NCBI GenBank assembly: GCA_016188005.1
Contig: JACPIQ010000044.1
Coordinates: 1 to 64,000, forward strand
From: Candidatus Rokuibacteriota bacterium
Lineage (GTDB): Bacteria > Methylomirabilota > Methylomirabilia > Rokubacteriales > CSP1-6
Direction: 5' to 3'
Length of the DNA stretch: 64,000 bases
The first letter of the stretch is position 1. Each line of letters begins with the position of its first letter. The notes beneath the pieces were generated by a model. It searched no databases and was not told the origin of the DNA. It saw only the letters and a program-made list of their open reading frames with translations. This document shows, in pieces, positions 51,308 to 59,646 of the stretch. Both the position numbers and the translations under genes were made by a program.

Positions 51308-52456
51308 ATGAGCACGGGACCGCTGGCAGGGATCAAGGTCGTCGAGATCGCCGGGATCGGGCCGGGGCCGTTCTGCGCGATGATGCTGGCGGACATGGGA
51401 GCGGAGGTGCTCCGCGTGGACCGCACCGCCGAGGCCGACATCGGCTTCGCCGGCGATCCGCGCAAGAGCCTCCTCAATCGCGGCCGCCGCTCGGTGGCCA
51501 TCGATCTCAAGCGCGCGGCGGGCATCGGCGCCGTCAAGCGCCTCGTCGCGGGCGCGGATGCGCTGATCGAGGGCTTCCGCCCCGGCGTGATGGAGCGGCT
51601 CGGGCTGGGGCCCGACGAGTGCCTGGCCGCGAATCCGCGGCTCGTCTACGGGCGGATGACGGGCTGGGGGCAGGACGGGCCCATGGCGCATGCCGCCGGC
51701 CACGACATCAACTACATCGCGCTGTCGGGCGTGCTCCACGCCATCGGCCGCCATGGCGGGCCGCCGGTGCCGCCACTCAACCTGGTGGGCGATTTCGGCG
51801 GTGGCGGCATGTACCTGGCCTTCGGCGTGGTCTGCGCGCTGCTGGAGGCGGCCCGGTCCGGCCGCGGCCAGGTGGTGGACGTCTCCATGGTGGACGGCTC
51901 GGCCTCGCTCTCCACGGCTGTCTTCGGGCTCCGCGCCATGGGGATCTGGAGCGAGGAGCGCGGCGACAACGTCCTCGACTCGGGCGCGCCCTGGTACGAC
52001 GTGTACGAGACGAAGGACGGCAGGTACGTGGCCATCGGCTCGCTGGAGAAACGGTTCTATGGTGAGCTGATGCGCCTCACCGGGCTGGCCGCCGACACCC
52101 CCCCGAAGCAGTGGGACCGGACGCAGTGGCCCGAGCTGCGCGCGCGGCTGGCGGCGACGTTCAAGAGCAAGACGCGCGAGGAGTGGCGCGCCATCATGGA
52201 GGGCAGCGACGTCTGCTTCGCCCCCGTGCTCTCCTACTCCGAGGCGCTCCAGCACCCGCACAACCGCGCGCGCGGCACCTTCGTGGAGGTGGACGGCATC
52301 GAGCAGCCGGCGCCGGCGCCGCGCTTCTCGCGCACGCCGGCGGCCATCCAGCGCCCTCCCGCCCGTCCCGGCGAGCACACGGAGGAGGCGCTCGGGGACT
52401 GGGGCTTCTCGGCGGCCGACATCGCGGCGCTCAGGGCGGCGGGCGCGCTCGGCTGA
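51308..52456 (+). CDS. Alpha-methylacyl-CoA racemase-like family III CoA transferase
   Basis: 382 residues. IKVVEIAGIGPGPFCAMMLADM, GFRPGVMERLGLGPDECLA, RMTGWGQDGPMAHAAGHDIN and PPLNLVGDFGGGGMYLAFGV are characteristic of the racemase branch; His and Asp in AGHDIN and the GDFGGGG loop match the racemase bases. It would interconvert (R)- and (S)-2-methylacyl-CoA. GTGAGGAGG precedes the ATG. The C-terminus WGFSAADIAALRAAGAL is intact, unlike the deleted CoA transferase at 41.5 kb. Confidence 0.92.
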   Translation: MSTGPLAGIKVVEIAGIGPGPFCAMMLADMGAEVLRVDRTAEADIGFAGDPRKSLLNRGRRSVAIDLKRAAGIGAVKRLVAGADALIEGFRPGVMERLGLGPDECLAANPRLVYGRMTGWGQDGPMAHAAGHDINYIALSGVLHAIGRHGGPPVPPLNLVGDFGGGGMYLAFGVVCALLEAARSGRGQVVDVSMVDGSASLSTAVFGLRAMGIWSEERGDNVLDSGAPWYDVYETKDGRYVAIGSLEKRFYGELMRLTGLAADTPPKQWDRTQWPELRARLAATFKSKTREEWRAIMEGSDVCFAPVLSYSEALQHPHNRARGTFVEVDGIEQPAPAPRFSRTPAAIQRPPARPGEHTEEALGDWGFSAADIAALRAAGALG

Positions 52457-52457
52457 G

Positions 52458-53309
52458 TCAGGCCGCGCCCGCCTCGCCGGGCGCTGGCCCGCGCCGCGCG
52501 CGAGCATAGGCCGCGCGGGCGGCCGGCCAGTGCCTGATCAGCGAAGGGCAGAGCGGCAGCAGTCGCCGCACGATTGCCGCCGAGAGACGGAGCGCCCGGT
52601 CGCGGCGAGCGTCCCAGGGAAAGCCGTAGGCGGCGCGGATCGCCGACGGGAGGAGCCCCACCGTGGGCAGCCGGAGCAGCGGCAGGAGCGGGCGCGCGAT
52701 CAGCGGCACGGGCGGCGTCACGATGGCCGAGGCCAGTTCCCGCGCCGTCGGCGTCACGGCGATGGCACCGCTCGCGAGCATCTCCTCCATGGACGTCCGG
52801 AGCGCGGGCATGCTCCTGGGCAGGACGCCTGGGGGGATGCCCAGCAGCGGCTCGATGCCGGCGGCCTCCACGCAGTAGCGGTCCCTGTCGGCGCGCCCGA
52901 GCGGGCCGACGAAGAGCTCGTAGGTGAGCAGGAAGGAGTCCACCAGCGTGGCATGTACCCAGCCGAGCAGCGCCGGATCCTCGGCCGTGTACGCGGTGCC
53001 CGGCGAGAAGCGCCCGGCCGCTTCGGGGAGAAGGCCATTCACGCGCGCGTGGATGTGACGGATGCCCGCTGCGGCCTGCTGCCGCTCCTCCTCCGTGCCG
53101 AAGGTGAGCGCCAGCATGGCGCGGAGGGTGCGGGCGAGCCTCTGCCACCTCTCCCGCGGCTCCCGCAGGAAGGTGCTGTGCTCGGCCACGCCGCGCGCCA
53201 CCAGCGGGTGGGCGATCTGGAGGAGGATCGCCCGTCCCCAGCCGGCAAGCAGCACGACCTCGCGGTGGAGCCGCCACGACATGCTGTCAGGCCCCCGTCC
53301 TTCCGTCAC
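52458..53309 (-). CDS. Oxygenase MpaB-family protein (DUF2236)
   Basis: 283 residues. The GTG at 53309 is chosen because the family-typical GPDSMSWRLHRE lies before the next ATG (53282). Conserved segments are AILLQIAHPLVARGVAEHSTF, RTLRAMLALTFGTEEERQQAAAGIR (cut in two), VNGLLPEAAGRFSPGTAYTAEDPALLGWVHATLVDSFL and YELFVGPL. His residues in the AHP and GWVHATL motifs probably bind haem, as in fungal MpaB and latex-clearing-related enzymes. The substrate is unknown. Convergent with the racemase-like gene. Confidence 0.88.
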   Translation of the reverse strand: MTEGRGPDSMSWRLHREVVLLAGWGRAILLQIAHPLVARGVAEHSTFLREPRERWQRLARTLRAMLALTFGTEEERQQAAAGIRHIHARVNGLLPEAAGRFSPGTAYTAEDPALLGWVHATLVDSFLLTYELFVGPLGRADRDRYCVEAAGIEPLLGIPPGVLPRSMPALRTSMEEMLASGAIAVTPTARELASAIVTPPVPLIARPLLPLLRLPTVGLLPSAIRAAYGFPWDARRDRALRLSAAIVRRLLPLCPSLIRHWPAARAAYARARRGPAPGEAGAA

Positions 53310-53418
53310 GCCGGTCCTCCCTCACCGTCATTATCCCGCGGGCGGCGAGGCTTGACAGGGCGGGCGTCCATCTGGCGGTATCGGGGCATATGGTGACCGC
53401 GGACGGGAGAGACAGGTG

Positions 53419-54690
53419 ATGGCGGCCGCCTCGCGGGAGTTCCAGGTGATGGTCAAGCCCATCGGGGCCCTCTGCAACCTGGACTGCGACTACTGCTATT
53501 ACCTCGACAAGCAGCAGCTCTACCCCGCCACCGCCGCGCCGCGGATGCCCGACGACCTGCTGGAGGCCTACATCGTCCAGCACATCGCCGCCGCGCCACG
53601 CCCCCTGATCAACTTCCAGTGGCATGGCGGCGAGGCCACGTTGCTCGGGCTCGACTACTTCCGGAAGATCGTGGCGCTCCAGCGCAAGCATCAGCCGGCG
53701 GGGCGGCGGATCACCAACGGGCTCCAGACCAACGGGACCACGCTCGACGAGGAGTGGGGCCGTTTCCTCGCCGCCGAGGGCTTCTTCGTGGGGCTCTCCC
53801 TCGACGGCCCGCAGGAGCTCCACGACCGGCACCGCGTGACCAAGGGGCAGAAGCCCACCCACAAGGCCGTCATGCGCGCCTGGCGTCTGCTCCAGCAGCA
53901 CCGGGTGGCCACGGACATCCTCTGCGTGGTCCATGCCGACAACGCGGGCTCGCCCATGGCGGTGTACCGCTTCTTCAAGGAGATCGGCGCCCGCCATCTG
54001 CAGTTCCTCCCCTTCGTGGAGCCGCTGCGCGACGGCTCGGGCGGGGTGACCCCGCACTCGGTGCCGCCGCTGGCCTACGGGGAGTTCCTCTGCGCGATCT
54101 TCGACGAGTGGGTGCGCCAGGACGTGGGCCGCCTCACGGTGCAGATCTTCGACGAGGCGGCGCGCCCGGCCTGCGGGCTGCCGCACGCGCTCTGCCACTT
54201 CCGGGAGGAGTGCGGGGACGTCCCCGTGGTCGAGCACAACGGCGACTTCTACGCCTGCGACCACTTCGTGGACCCGGCCCACCGCCTCGGCAACATCAGG
54301 GAGACGCCCCTGGCGGCGCTCGTGGACGGCGAGCCCCAGCGCCGGTTCGGGCAGGCCAAGCGGGAGAGCCTGCCCCGCTACTGCCGGGAGTGCGCGGTGC
54401 TGGCCATGTGCAATGGCGGCTGCCCCAAGGACCGCTTCATCCGCACCCCCGACGGCGAGCCCGGCCTCAACTACCTCTGCGCCGGCTTCAAGCGCTTCTT
54501 CACCCACAGCCGGCCGGCCCTCGAACGCCTCGCCGCCGTCTGGCGGGCCGGACAGCCCATGGAGCGGCTGATGCAGGAGATGCGGGCGGCGGACCGGAGC
54601 GCGGCGCAGCAAGCCGGGCGCAACGACCTCTGCCCCTGCGGCAGCGGGAAGAAGTACAAGCGCTGCTGTCTGGGGAAGCCGGCGCGCTGA
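53419..54690 (+). CDS. Anaerobic sulfatase-maturating-type radical SAM/SPASM enzyme with C-terminal SEC-C motif
   Basis: 423 residues. The 4Fe-4S motif is CNLDCDYCYYLDKQQLYP (C19, C23, C26). Further landmarks are FQWHGGEATLLGLDYFRKIV, NGLQTNGTTLDEEWG, VGLSLDGPQELHDRHR and the SPASM Cys sets CHFREECGDVPV, YACDHFV and CRECAVLAMCNGGCPKDRF. The last 25 residues add a zinc-binding SEC-C motif, NDLCPCGSGKKYKRCC. Enzymes of this class form formylglycine or crosslink peptides. No sulfatase is adjacent; the PEP-CTERM gene is convergent. Confidence 0.92.
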   Translation: MAAASREFQVMVKPIGALCNLDCDYCYYLDKQQLYPATAAPRMPDDLLEAYIVQHIAAAPRPLINFQWHGGEATLLGLDYFRKIVALQRKHQPAGRRITNGLQTNGTTLDEEWGRFLAAEGFFVGLSLDGPQELHDRHRVTKGQKPTHKAVMRAWRLLQQHRVATDILCVVHADNAGSPMAVYRFFKEIGARHLQFLPFVEPLRDGSGGVTPHSVPPLAYGEFLCAIFDEWVRQDVGRLTVQIFDEAARPACGLPHALCHFREECGDVPVVEHNGDFYACDHFVDPAHRLGNIRETPLAALVDGEPQRRFGQAKRESLPRYCRECAVLAMCNGGCPKDRFIRTPDGEPGLNYLCAGFKRFFTHSRPALERLAAVWRAGQPMERLMQEMRAADRSAAQQAGRNDLCPCGSGKKYKRCCLGKPAR

Positions 54691-54780
54691 CGGCTCAGCG
54701 CGACACCGGCGTGCCGTCGAGCTCCCCGCTCAGCAGCCTCGGGGCTGCATGCGGCTGGCCGGGGCCGCGAAGAGTCGGGC

Positions 54781-55419
54781 CTACTTCCGGGAGCGCCTCC
54801 GGACGGCACCCGCGAGGAGGAGCAGGCCCGCGCCGAGGAGGAGAGCCGAGGCGGGCTCCGGGATGCCGCTGGGGGGCGGTGGTGGCGGGGGCGCCTGGAG
54901 CGTCAGCGCGATGTTGTCGATCTTGGCTTCGTAGTCGGAGCCATTCCGCTCCGCCGCCAGGCCGATCGTGTGACTCGTGCTCGTCGCCGTGAAGGTCGTC
55001 GAGAAGGGCACGAAGGTGTCGGTCGGCGCGCCAGTCAGCTCCAGGATAGCCACTCCGTCGAGCAAGACCCCGAAGGAGAGATGTGTGATGCTGCCGCAGC
55101 AGCCGTACTCGTTCGCGTAGTCCCCCGCGACGAGATAGACGGCGCCGACGGTGAGGCCCGACACCAGCTGGCTGATGGTCGGGTCCGTCGCGGACGCCCC
55201 GCCGTCGTTGAGGATGAACATGGCATCGGGGTTCCCGCCAGTGGTTCGATGCCCGCCGGCGCCGTCGATGTGCACCGAGGTCCAGCCGCCGCCGGTGCCA
55301 TTGCTCGGGACAGCGGTGTCGAAGGTCCCGTTGGTGATCAGGCTCGCGCTGGCCGCCGGGACGCTGCCGAACAGGAGCGCGGCCATCCCCAGCACGAGCA
55401 CCGCTCGACGTCGGTCCAT
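54781..55419 (-). CDS. PEP-CTERM sorting-domain protein
   Basis: 212 residues. The signal peptide RAVLVLGMAALLFGSVPAASA is followed by a beta-rich domain (SLITNGTFDTAVPSNGTGGG, VSGLTVGAVYLVAGDYA, LTGAPTDTFVPFSTTFTATS) of the type found in extracellular carbohydrate-associated proteins. A proline run leads to the sorting signal IPEPASALLLGAGLLLL followed by basic RRRSRK, the target of exosortase. No exosortase gene is in the window. GGAGGATC precedes the ATG. Confidence 0.92.
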   Translation of the reverse strand: MDRRRAVLVLGMAALLFGSVPAASASLITNGTFDTAVPSNGTGGGWTSVHIDGAGGHRTTGGNPDAMFILNDGGASATDPTISQLVSGLTVGAVYLVAGDYANEYGCCGSITHLSFGVLLDGVAILELTGAPTDTFVPFSTTFTATSTSHTIGLAAERNGSDYEAKIDNIALTLQAPPPPPPPSGIPEPASALLLGAGLLLLAGAVRRRSRK

Positions 55420-55919
55420 GATCGATCCTCCATCGAAAAGGCGGTTCGAACCTTGGGAACTGCTCCACCCAAGTCCAGGTCAAGTGGAGCAAGACGGATG
55501 CCCGGCCGGGAGCCTGCCGCCCAAGTCCCTGTCACAGTGCAACTCCCCGGGAGTCGCGTCGATTCGCCGGCGGGCCCTCATTCGAAGATCGTAAAGATCC
55601 CGGACACCCCCTCCCAAGCGCCTGAAGCCTCGATCGGCTGAGCGTGCCGGCCGGCGGCTCAGCTGATGTCCTCGGGCCCGCCGTGGGGACCTTCTCGAGG
55701 CCCGCGAGGAGGGCGCCCTGCCAATGAGAGGTCGGGTGATAGGCCAAAGGACCCAGGAGGTGCGCCCCGGGGAGCCGTGTCAGGGACCGACAGGAGCCCA
55801 TCGTCATGGCCAGCCTCCTCGACGCGGCGCTCGATCGTAAGCATCCCCGACACCTCGCGACATCCGGGGAAGCCGGCGCGCTGCTCCGATGCCCCCGGCT
55901 GCCGGGAGCGCCCACCGAT
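55420..55919. repeat. Gene-free 500 bp with a 22-bp imperfect direct repeat
   Basis: No convincing gene. The 22-mers at 55587-55608 and 55833-55854 agree at 19 positions (core GATCGTAA then ATCCC-GACACC) and are 246 bp apart in the same orientation. They lie about 170 and 415 bp ahead of the PEP-CTERM start, read from its strand. They may be binding sites of an activator of that gene; no functional assignment can be made from sequence. Confidence 0.45.
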
Positions 55920-57104
55920 TCAGTAGGACTTGGGCATGCCGAGGAGATGCTCGCCGATGTAGTTGAGGATCATCTCGCGCGACACGGGCGCCGTGCGCTG
56001 GAGCCGGAGGAAGGAGTAGATGTCCAGCAGATCGTAGTCGCTGGTGAAGCCGTTGCCGCCATGCGCCTGGAGCGAGATGTCGAAGGCCTCGAGCGCCGCA
56101 TCGGCGGCGGCGAGCTTGGCGATGTTGGCCGCGGGGCCGGCGGCCTCGCCGCCGTCGAAGAGGCGGGCGGCGCGCCGGTTCATGAGGAGCGCCAGCTCGA
56201 GATGCGCCTTGGCCAGCGCCATCGGGTGCTGGATGGCCTGGTAGGCGGCGATGGGCCCCTCGAAGACCTGGCGGCCCTTCGCGTACGCCACGCCCTTGTC
56301 CAGCACGTACTCGCCCAGCCCCACGCACATGGAGGCCACCAGGATCCGCTCCGGGTTGAGCCCGTCGAAGAGCGCGCGGAGCCCCCGCCCCTCCTCGCCG
56401 ATCAGGTCCCCCTCGGGCACGAAGACATCGTCGAGGAACACCGCCCACTGCGTCTCCAGCTTGCACACCTGGGTGTCGATGCGCGTGCGCGAGATCCCCG
56501 GAGCCTTGGTATCCACCACGAGGAGCGAGAGCCCGCGCGTGCGGTGCGCGGGGTCCAGCGGGCTCGTGCGCGCCACCAGCAGCATGTGGTCGCTCACGTC
56601 GATCCCCGTGATGAAGGTCTTCTGGCCGCTCACCCGGTAGCCGCCCGGCGCCTTCCGCGCCATGGTGCGGATCCTGAACGTGTTGGTGCCGGCATCGGGC
56701 TCGGTGATGGCGAAGCAGAACTTGCTGGCCCCCGTGACGGTGCCGGGCAGCCAGCGGCGCCTCTGCTCCTCCGAGCCGTGGCGGGAGACGACGATGGCGC
56801 CGAGCCCCGGGCTCACCACCAGGAGCACGATGGGCACCCCCGCGCGGGCCAGCGTCTCCTCCACCAGGGCCAGCTCCTGGATGCCGAGCCCCGCGCCGCC
56901 ATAGGCCTCGGGCACCGTGATGCCGAGGACGCCCAGCGTGGCCAGCTCCTGCCACACCTCCTCGGGGAAGCGCCCCTCGCGGTGGCAGCGGAGAAACTCC
57001 GCGCGCGTGAAGCGGCGAGTGAGTCGCCCGACGCTGGCGACGAGCTGCTTCTGCTCCGCGGTGAGGTCGAGATCGCCGATCGACGAGACCCGCGCTTCCG
57101 TCAT
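55920..57104 (-). CDS. Acyl-CoA dehydrogenase
   Basis: 394 residues, ATG overlapping the upstream MaoC stop (ATGA). Features are PEAYGGAGLGIQELALVEE, FCFAITEPDAGTNTFRIRTM (substrate-binding), VSGQKTFITGIDVSDHMLL (flavin), GRQVFEGPIAAYQAIQHPMA and AHGGNGFTSDYDLLDIYSFLR. The usual Glu is replaced by Thr-Ser-Asp at the GGNGF motif, so the base may be elsewhere. It is the last gene of a three-gene unit with two MaoC-type proteins: dehydrogenation followed by hydration of an acyl-CoA. Confidence 0.92.
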   Translation of the reverse strand: MTEARVSSIGDLDLTAEQKQLVASVGRLTRRFTRAEFLRCHREGRFPEEVWQELATLGVLGITVPEAYGGAGLGIQELALVEETLARAGVPIVLLVVSPGLGAIVVSRHGSEEQRRRWLPGTVTGASKFCFAITEPDAGTNTFRIRTMARKAPGGYRVSGQKTFITGIDVSDHMLLVARTSPLDPAHRTRGLSLLVVDTKAPGISRTRIDTQVCKLETQWAVFLDDVFVPEGDLIGEEGRGLRALFDGLNPERILVASMCVGLGEYVLDKGVAYAKGRQVFEGPIAAYQAIQHPMALAKAHLELALLMNRRAARLFDGGEAAGPAANIAKLAAADAALEAFDISLQAHGGNGFTSDYDLLDIYSFLRLQRTAPVSREMILNYIGEHLLGMPKSY

Positions 57105-57490
57105 GGGGCCGGCCGCGCGTGGCCCGCGATCACGGCCTCGCCCGCCTGGTTCTCGATCCACACCTCCCAGCCTCCGGCCGCGTCTGCCTCGCGCCGGGCG
57201 CGCGCCCGCACCGTGTCGCCCGGCCTCACGGGCTTCTTGAAGCGCACCGTCAGCTCGACTCCCGCGATGCCCTCGTCGCCGTGGGTCTCGCGCAGCAGCT
57301 CCCACGCGAGATTGAGCGACAGCATGCCGTGAGCGATGACGCCGCCGAAGGACGTCGTGCGCGCGAAGGCCTCGTCCACGTGGAGCGGGTTCCAGTCCTC
57401 CGTGATCTCCGCGTAGCGGCCGATCCGCTCCTGCGTGATCCTGATCGGCGTCCCGCCGGTCTCCGTCTGCCCGGGCTCGAGCGGCGTCAT
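57101..57490 (-). CDS. MaoC-like hydratase
   Basis: 129 residues. The hydratase motif is RYAEITEDWNPLHVDEAFARTTSFGGVIAHGMLSL (Asp and His catalytic pair), here split across residues 26-60, followed by VRFKKPVRPGDTVRARARRE. It overlaps both neighbours by a few bases (TGATG upstream, ATGA downstream). Together with the upstream MaoC-N protein it probably forms one two-subunit hotdog hydratase. Confidence 0.9.
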   Translation of the reverse strand: MTPLEPGQTETGGTPIRITQERIGRYAEITEDWNPLHVDEAFARTTSFGGVIAHGMLSLNLAWELLRETHGDEGIAGVELTVRFKKPVRPGDTVRARARREADAAGGWEVWIENQAGEAVIAGHARPAP

Positions 57491-57879
57491 CACCGCGCCC
57501 AGAGAATGACCATCTCGCCCTCGAGGACAGGCTGGCCGTCGGCGTCGCTGGTGAGGGTCTCGAGGGTCACCCAGCGCCGCTCCTGCCGGAGCTCGGCGCT
57601 CTTCAGGCGCACCACCGTCTCCAGCCGCTCGCCTACGCACGGCAGCCGTCGCCAGCGGAAGCGCTGCGAGCCGTGCACGTTGCCCTCGGGCCGGGGCGAG
57701 GTGAGCCGGCCATAGGCCGTGATGGCGATTACCGCCGCCAGCCCCGGCGGCACCCGGCCCCCGGCCGGCGGCGGCAGCTCCGGGTAGATCGCGCGCCAGC
57801 GCTCGAGCACCTCGGCGCTGCAGTCGAAGGGCTGCCGGCCGAACTCCCGGCCCGGCACCAGCTGATCGAAGGTCAGCAC
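57490..57879 (-). CDS. MaoC-N-type hotdog protein (non-catalytic half)
   Basis: 129 residues with a degenerate hotdog domain: TFDQLVPGREFGRQPFDCSA, GLAAVIAITAYGRLTSPRPEGNVHGSQRF and LTSDADGQPVLEGEMVIL. It lacks the Asp-His dyad, like the MaoC-N halves that complete the fold of paired hydratases. The TGATG overlap with the catalytic subunit supports a heterodimer. First gene of the unit that ends with the acyl-CoA dehydrogenase. Confidence 0.78.
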   Translation of the reverse strand: MLTFDQLVPGREFGRQPFDCSAEVLERWRAIYPELPPPAGGRVPPGLAAVIAITAYGRLTSPRPEGNVHGSQRFRWRRLPCVGERLETVVRLKSAELRQERRWVTLETLTSDADGQPVLEGEMVILWAR

Positions 57880-57888
57880 CAGCAGCCC

Positions 57889-58173
57889 TCAGCGGCGCTC
57901 GACGCCGGTACGACGCCGAGCCAGCCCCTTGAGGAGGATGCACGCGCCCAGGCCCGCCGGGAAGCAGGCGACCAGCAGGAGGACGGCGAGGCCCGCGCTT
58001 CCACGCCACCCGGACCCGGAGCGGCCGAGACCCATGGCGGCCACGGCCAGCGGCAGGAAGATCGACCCCAAGAGACCCAGGTAGTAGGCCGCGTCCCCGA
58101 CCTGCCAGACGATCCCCCAGCCGCGGCTCCGCTGCCAGACGGCATCTCGCTCCCCCGCGTGTCCATTCGGCAT
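57889..58173 (-). CDS. Small two-pass membrane protein of unknown function
   Basis: 94 residues with two hydrophobic segments (AAYYLGLLGSIFLPLAVAAMG and AGLAVLLLVACFPAGLGACIL) and a basic C-terminus RRRTGVERR. Stop 10 bp before the MaoC-N gene on the same strand, so it may be co-transcribed with the acyl-CoA unit, but no functional link is evident. Family not recognised. Confidence 0.5.
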   Translation of the reverse strand: MPNGHAGERDAVWQRSRGWGIVWQVGDAAYYLGLLGSIFLPLAVAAMGLGRSGSGWRGSAGLAVLLLVACFPAGLGACILLKGLARRRTGVERR

Positions 58174-58237
58174 GGCTCAGACGTCTTCCGGCCGCTTCCC
58201 GGCGAACACACCTTTCTGTTCCATGCGCCCGCGCGCC

Positions 58238-58459
58238 TCACGCCACCGACTTCCAATTGAGCGCCAGCCGCTTGCCGGTTGCCGCGCAATCACGCAGGTA
58301 GAGGTTGATCAGCGTCTGATATGGGATCCCGCACTCCCCCGAAATGCCCTTGAAGTACTTGACAGTCTGGGCATCGAGCCGAATGGTTACCTGGCGCTTG
58401 AGCCGGCTCGCGTACAGGTTCCGACGACCCTTCGAGAAGTCATACTTGTTGAGCAGCAT
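58238..58459 (-). CDS. BrnA-like ribbon-helix-helix antitoxin without toxin
   Basis: 73 residues. The opening YDFSKGRRNLYASRLKRQVTIRLD and the RHH core TVKYFKGISGECGIPYQTLINLYLRD match the BrnA/CopG antitoxin type, which binds its own promoter and neutralises a BrnT RNase. The 252 bp upstream, where brnT normally lies, contain no toxin-like frame. It therefore looks like an orphan antitoxin in the accessory island. Confidence 0.75.
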   Translation of the reverse strand: MLLNKYDFSKGRRNLYASRLKRQVTIRLDAQTVKYFKGISGECGIPYQTLINLYLRDCAATGKRLALNWKSVA

Positions 58460-58711
58460 CTGCCGCTGCGAACGCGGCCCGTGGCCGTGTTCCGGATCCG
58501 GCCCGGGTGCGGTCTGGTGAACGTCGCTTCGCCACGGCCTTCACCCGTCTCCTCCAGCGCCCCAGAAGTCCTCACCACGCCGCTCCTTTCGCACGGCGTC
58601 CTCGCCCTCACCCTGACGGCGGCCGCGGTGGAGCGGCGCACCCTGGTGATGTTTACCTTCGCGATTCGGCAGGAGCCCGCTGAACCGCGCAGTCTGGCAC
58701 TGTCACCTGAA

Positions 58712-59032
58712 TCACTGCTTGTGCAGGTGAATCACGTTCGGGGCGGCGCCGTCGCCGCGGCGCGTGTCCTCCGGCCGACGCAAGAGTCCGGGAGCGACGT
58801 TCCAACGCTGACCGCTCTCGGTAATGACGGTAACCGTCTTCTTGTTGTAGCGCGTGAGCATCCCAACCACGATCGGGCGGCCTTCTGGTTGAAACGACAC
58901 TCGATCGCCGATCTTGAACTCCAGCATCTGCGCGTGCGCCCGCATGTGATTCAAGAATCGCAGCCGCTCAACGATCCGGTTGTTCAGATCGACGAGATCT
59001 GCCTCGGTCAGCTTGTCGATATCGATCTTCAT
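58712..59032 (-). CDS. Small KOW/SH3-like-domain protein of unknown function
   Basis: 106 residues from the ATG at 59032, GAGGTG upstream. An N-terminal helix (KLTEADLVDLNNRIVERLRFLN) is followed by FKIGDRVSFQPEGRPIVVG and MLTRYNKKTVTVITESGQRW, which reads like a small beta barrel of the KOW/SH3 type, as found in nucleic-acid-binding proteins. It is the gene immediately after attC-like site 1, so it may be the next cassette in the array. Confidence 0.6.
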   Translation of the reverse strand: MKIDIDKLTEADLVDLNNRIVERLRFLNHMRAHAQMLEFKIGDRVSFQPEGRPIVVGMLTRYNKKTVTVITESGQRWNVAPGLLRRPEDTRRGDGAAPNVIHLHKQ

Positions 59033-59082
59033 GCACACCTCACGGAGGGCAAGGCCTGTGGGCACTACCGGCAGCCCGAGCT

Positions 59083-59142
59083 CCCGAACGACCAGGCTGA
59101 GCGGCCGGCGTCGAGCCGGGCCGTTCACGCCTGCTGTTATGC
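59083..59142 (-). repeat. attC-like recombination site 1
   Basis: 60-bp imperfect palindrome read on the minus strand: 7-bp outer core GCATAAC at one end and GTTCGGG at the other, inner arms pairing with bulges around a small GACG-type centre. The inner 46 bp agree at 40 positions with site 2 at 62209-62268, in the same orientation. The outer core contains the stop codon of the DUF2442 gene. Confidence 0.7.
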
Positions 59143-59379
59143 GGGAACGCGCACGCGCTCATGCAGGAACTCCGGCGCGAGATCTGCGCCGTTCGGCCAG
59201 ACGATCGTACGCAGTTCTGGATGCAGGCGGACGGACCGAAATGCCTCGAGCTGGCGCAGAGGCTCGAAGATCGGGCCGCCGAGTTCCTCGCGCAGGTCCA
59301 CCTCACCCGCAAGACCGTCACTGAAACGGAGCCGTATCACGTAGTCCCGAGCGTAGCGCGCCTCAACGGCGTGGATCAT
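59137..59379 (-). CDS. DUF2442 domain protein
   Basis: 80 residues: MIHAVEARYARDYVIRLRFSD, GEVDLREELGGPIFEPLRQ and RTIVWPNGADLAPEFLHE, the complete DUF2442 signature. The family often sits beside toxin-antitoxin genes (with DUF4160) and in integron cassettes. Here it ends directly in attC-like site 1, so gene plus site look like one mobile cassette. Function unknown. Confidence 0.85.
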   Translation of the reverse strand: MIHAVEARYARDYVIRLRFSDGLAGEVDLREELGGPIFEPLRQLEAFRSVRLHPELRTIVWPNGADLAPEFLHERVRVPA

Positions 59380-59565
59380 GGTTACCCCCCGATTTACTCC
59401 AGTGGCTCAATCGCGAATCGTCACACACTCCATCTTCGCATAAAGGGGCGGCGGATGAGCGGCGGGAGGAACCGCGAGCGTGCTCGCGGGGGCCGCCCGT
59501 CAGGCGGATGTCAATCCGCCGCCCCCGATGGCGCGGCGCGAAGCGTCCGTGCCATCGTCCGCGGT

Positions 59566-59600
59566 GACCAGCCGTGGCGAGCGAATGCGAGCCAGCGGTC
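59566..59600. repeat. Degenerate attC-like palindrome
   Basis: A 35-bp imperfect palindrome (GACCAGCC and GGCGAGC pairing with GCGAGCC and GCGGTC) lies in the 267-bp gap between the DUF2442 and the 129-residue gene, the position expected for that gene's attC. Clear 7-bp core sites are missing, so this is at best a decayed site. Confidence 0.35.
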
Positions 59601-59646
59601 TGCTCGACTGCGAAGTTCGACCCGCTGTCGCCAGCCCTTGATGGCT

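Noticed and set aside
55532-55915. 127-codon frame in the gap before the second acyl-CoA dehydrogenase
   Set aside because: No domain, no ribosome site, odd composition; region treated as non-coding.
58460-58711. BrnT toxin upstream of the BrnA-like antitoxin
   Set aside because: No frame with toxin motifs is present in these 252 bp; the antitoxin is called as an orphan.
59566-59600. Fully functional fourth attC site
   Set aside because: Palindromic, but without the 7-bp core sites; kept only as a degenerate feature.
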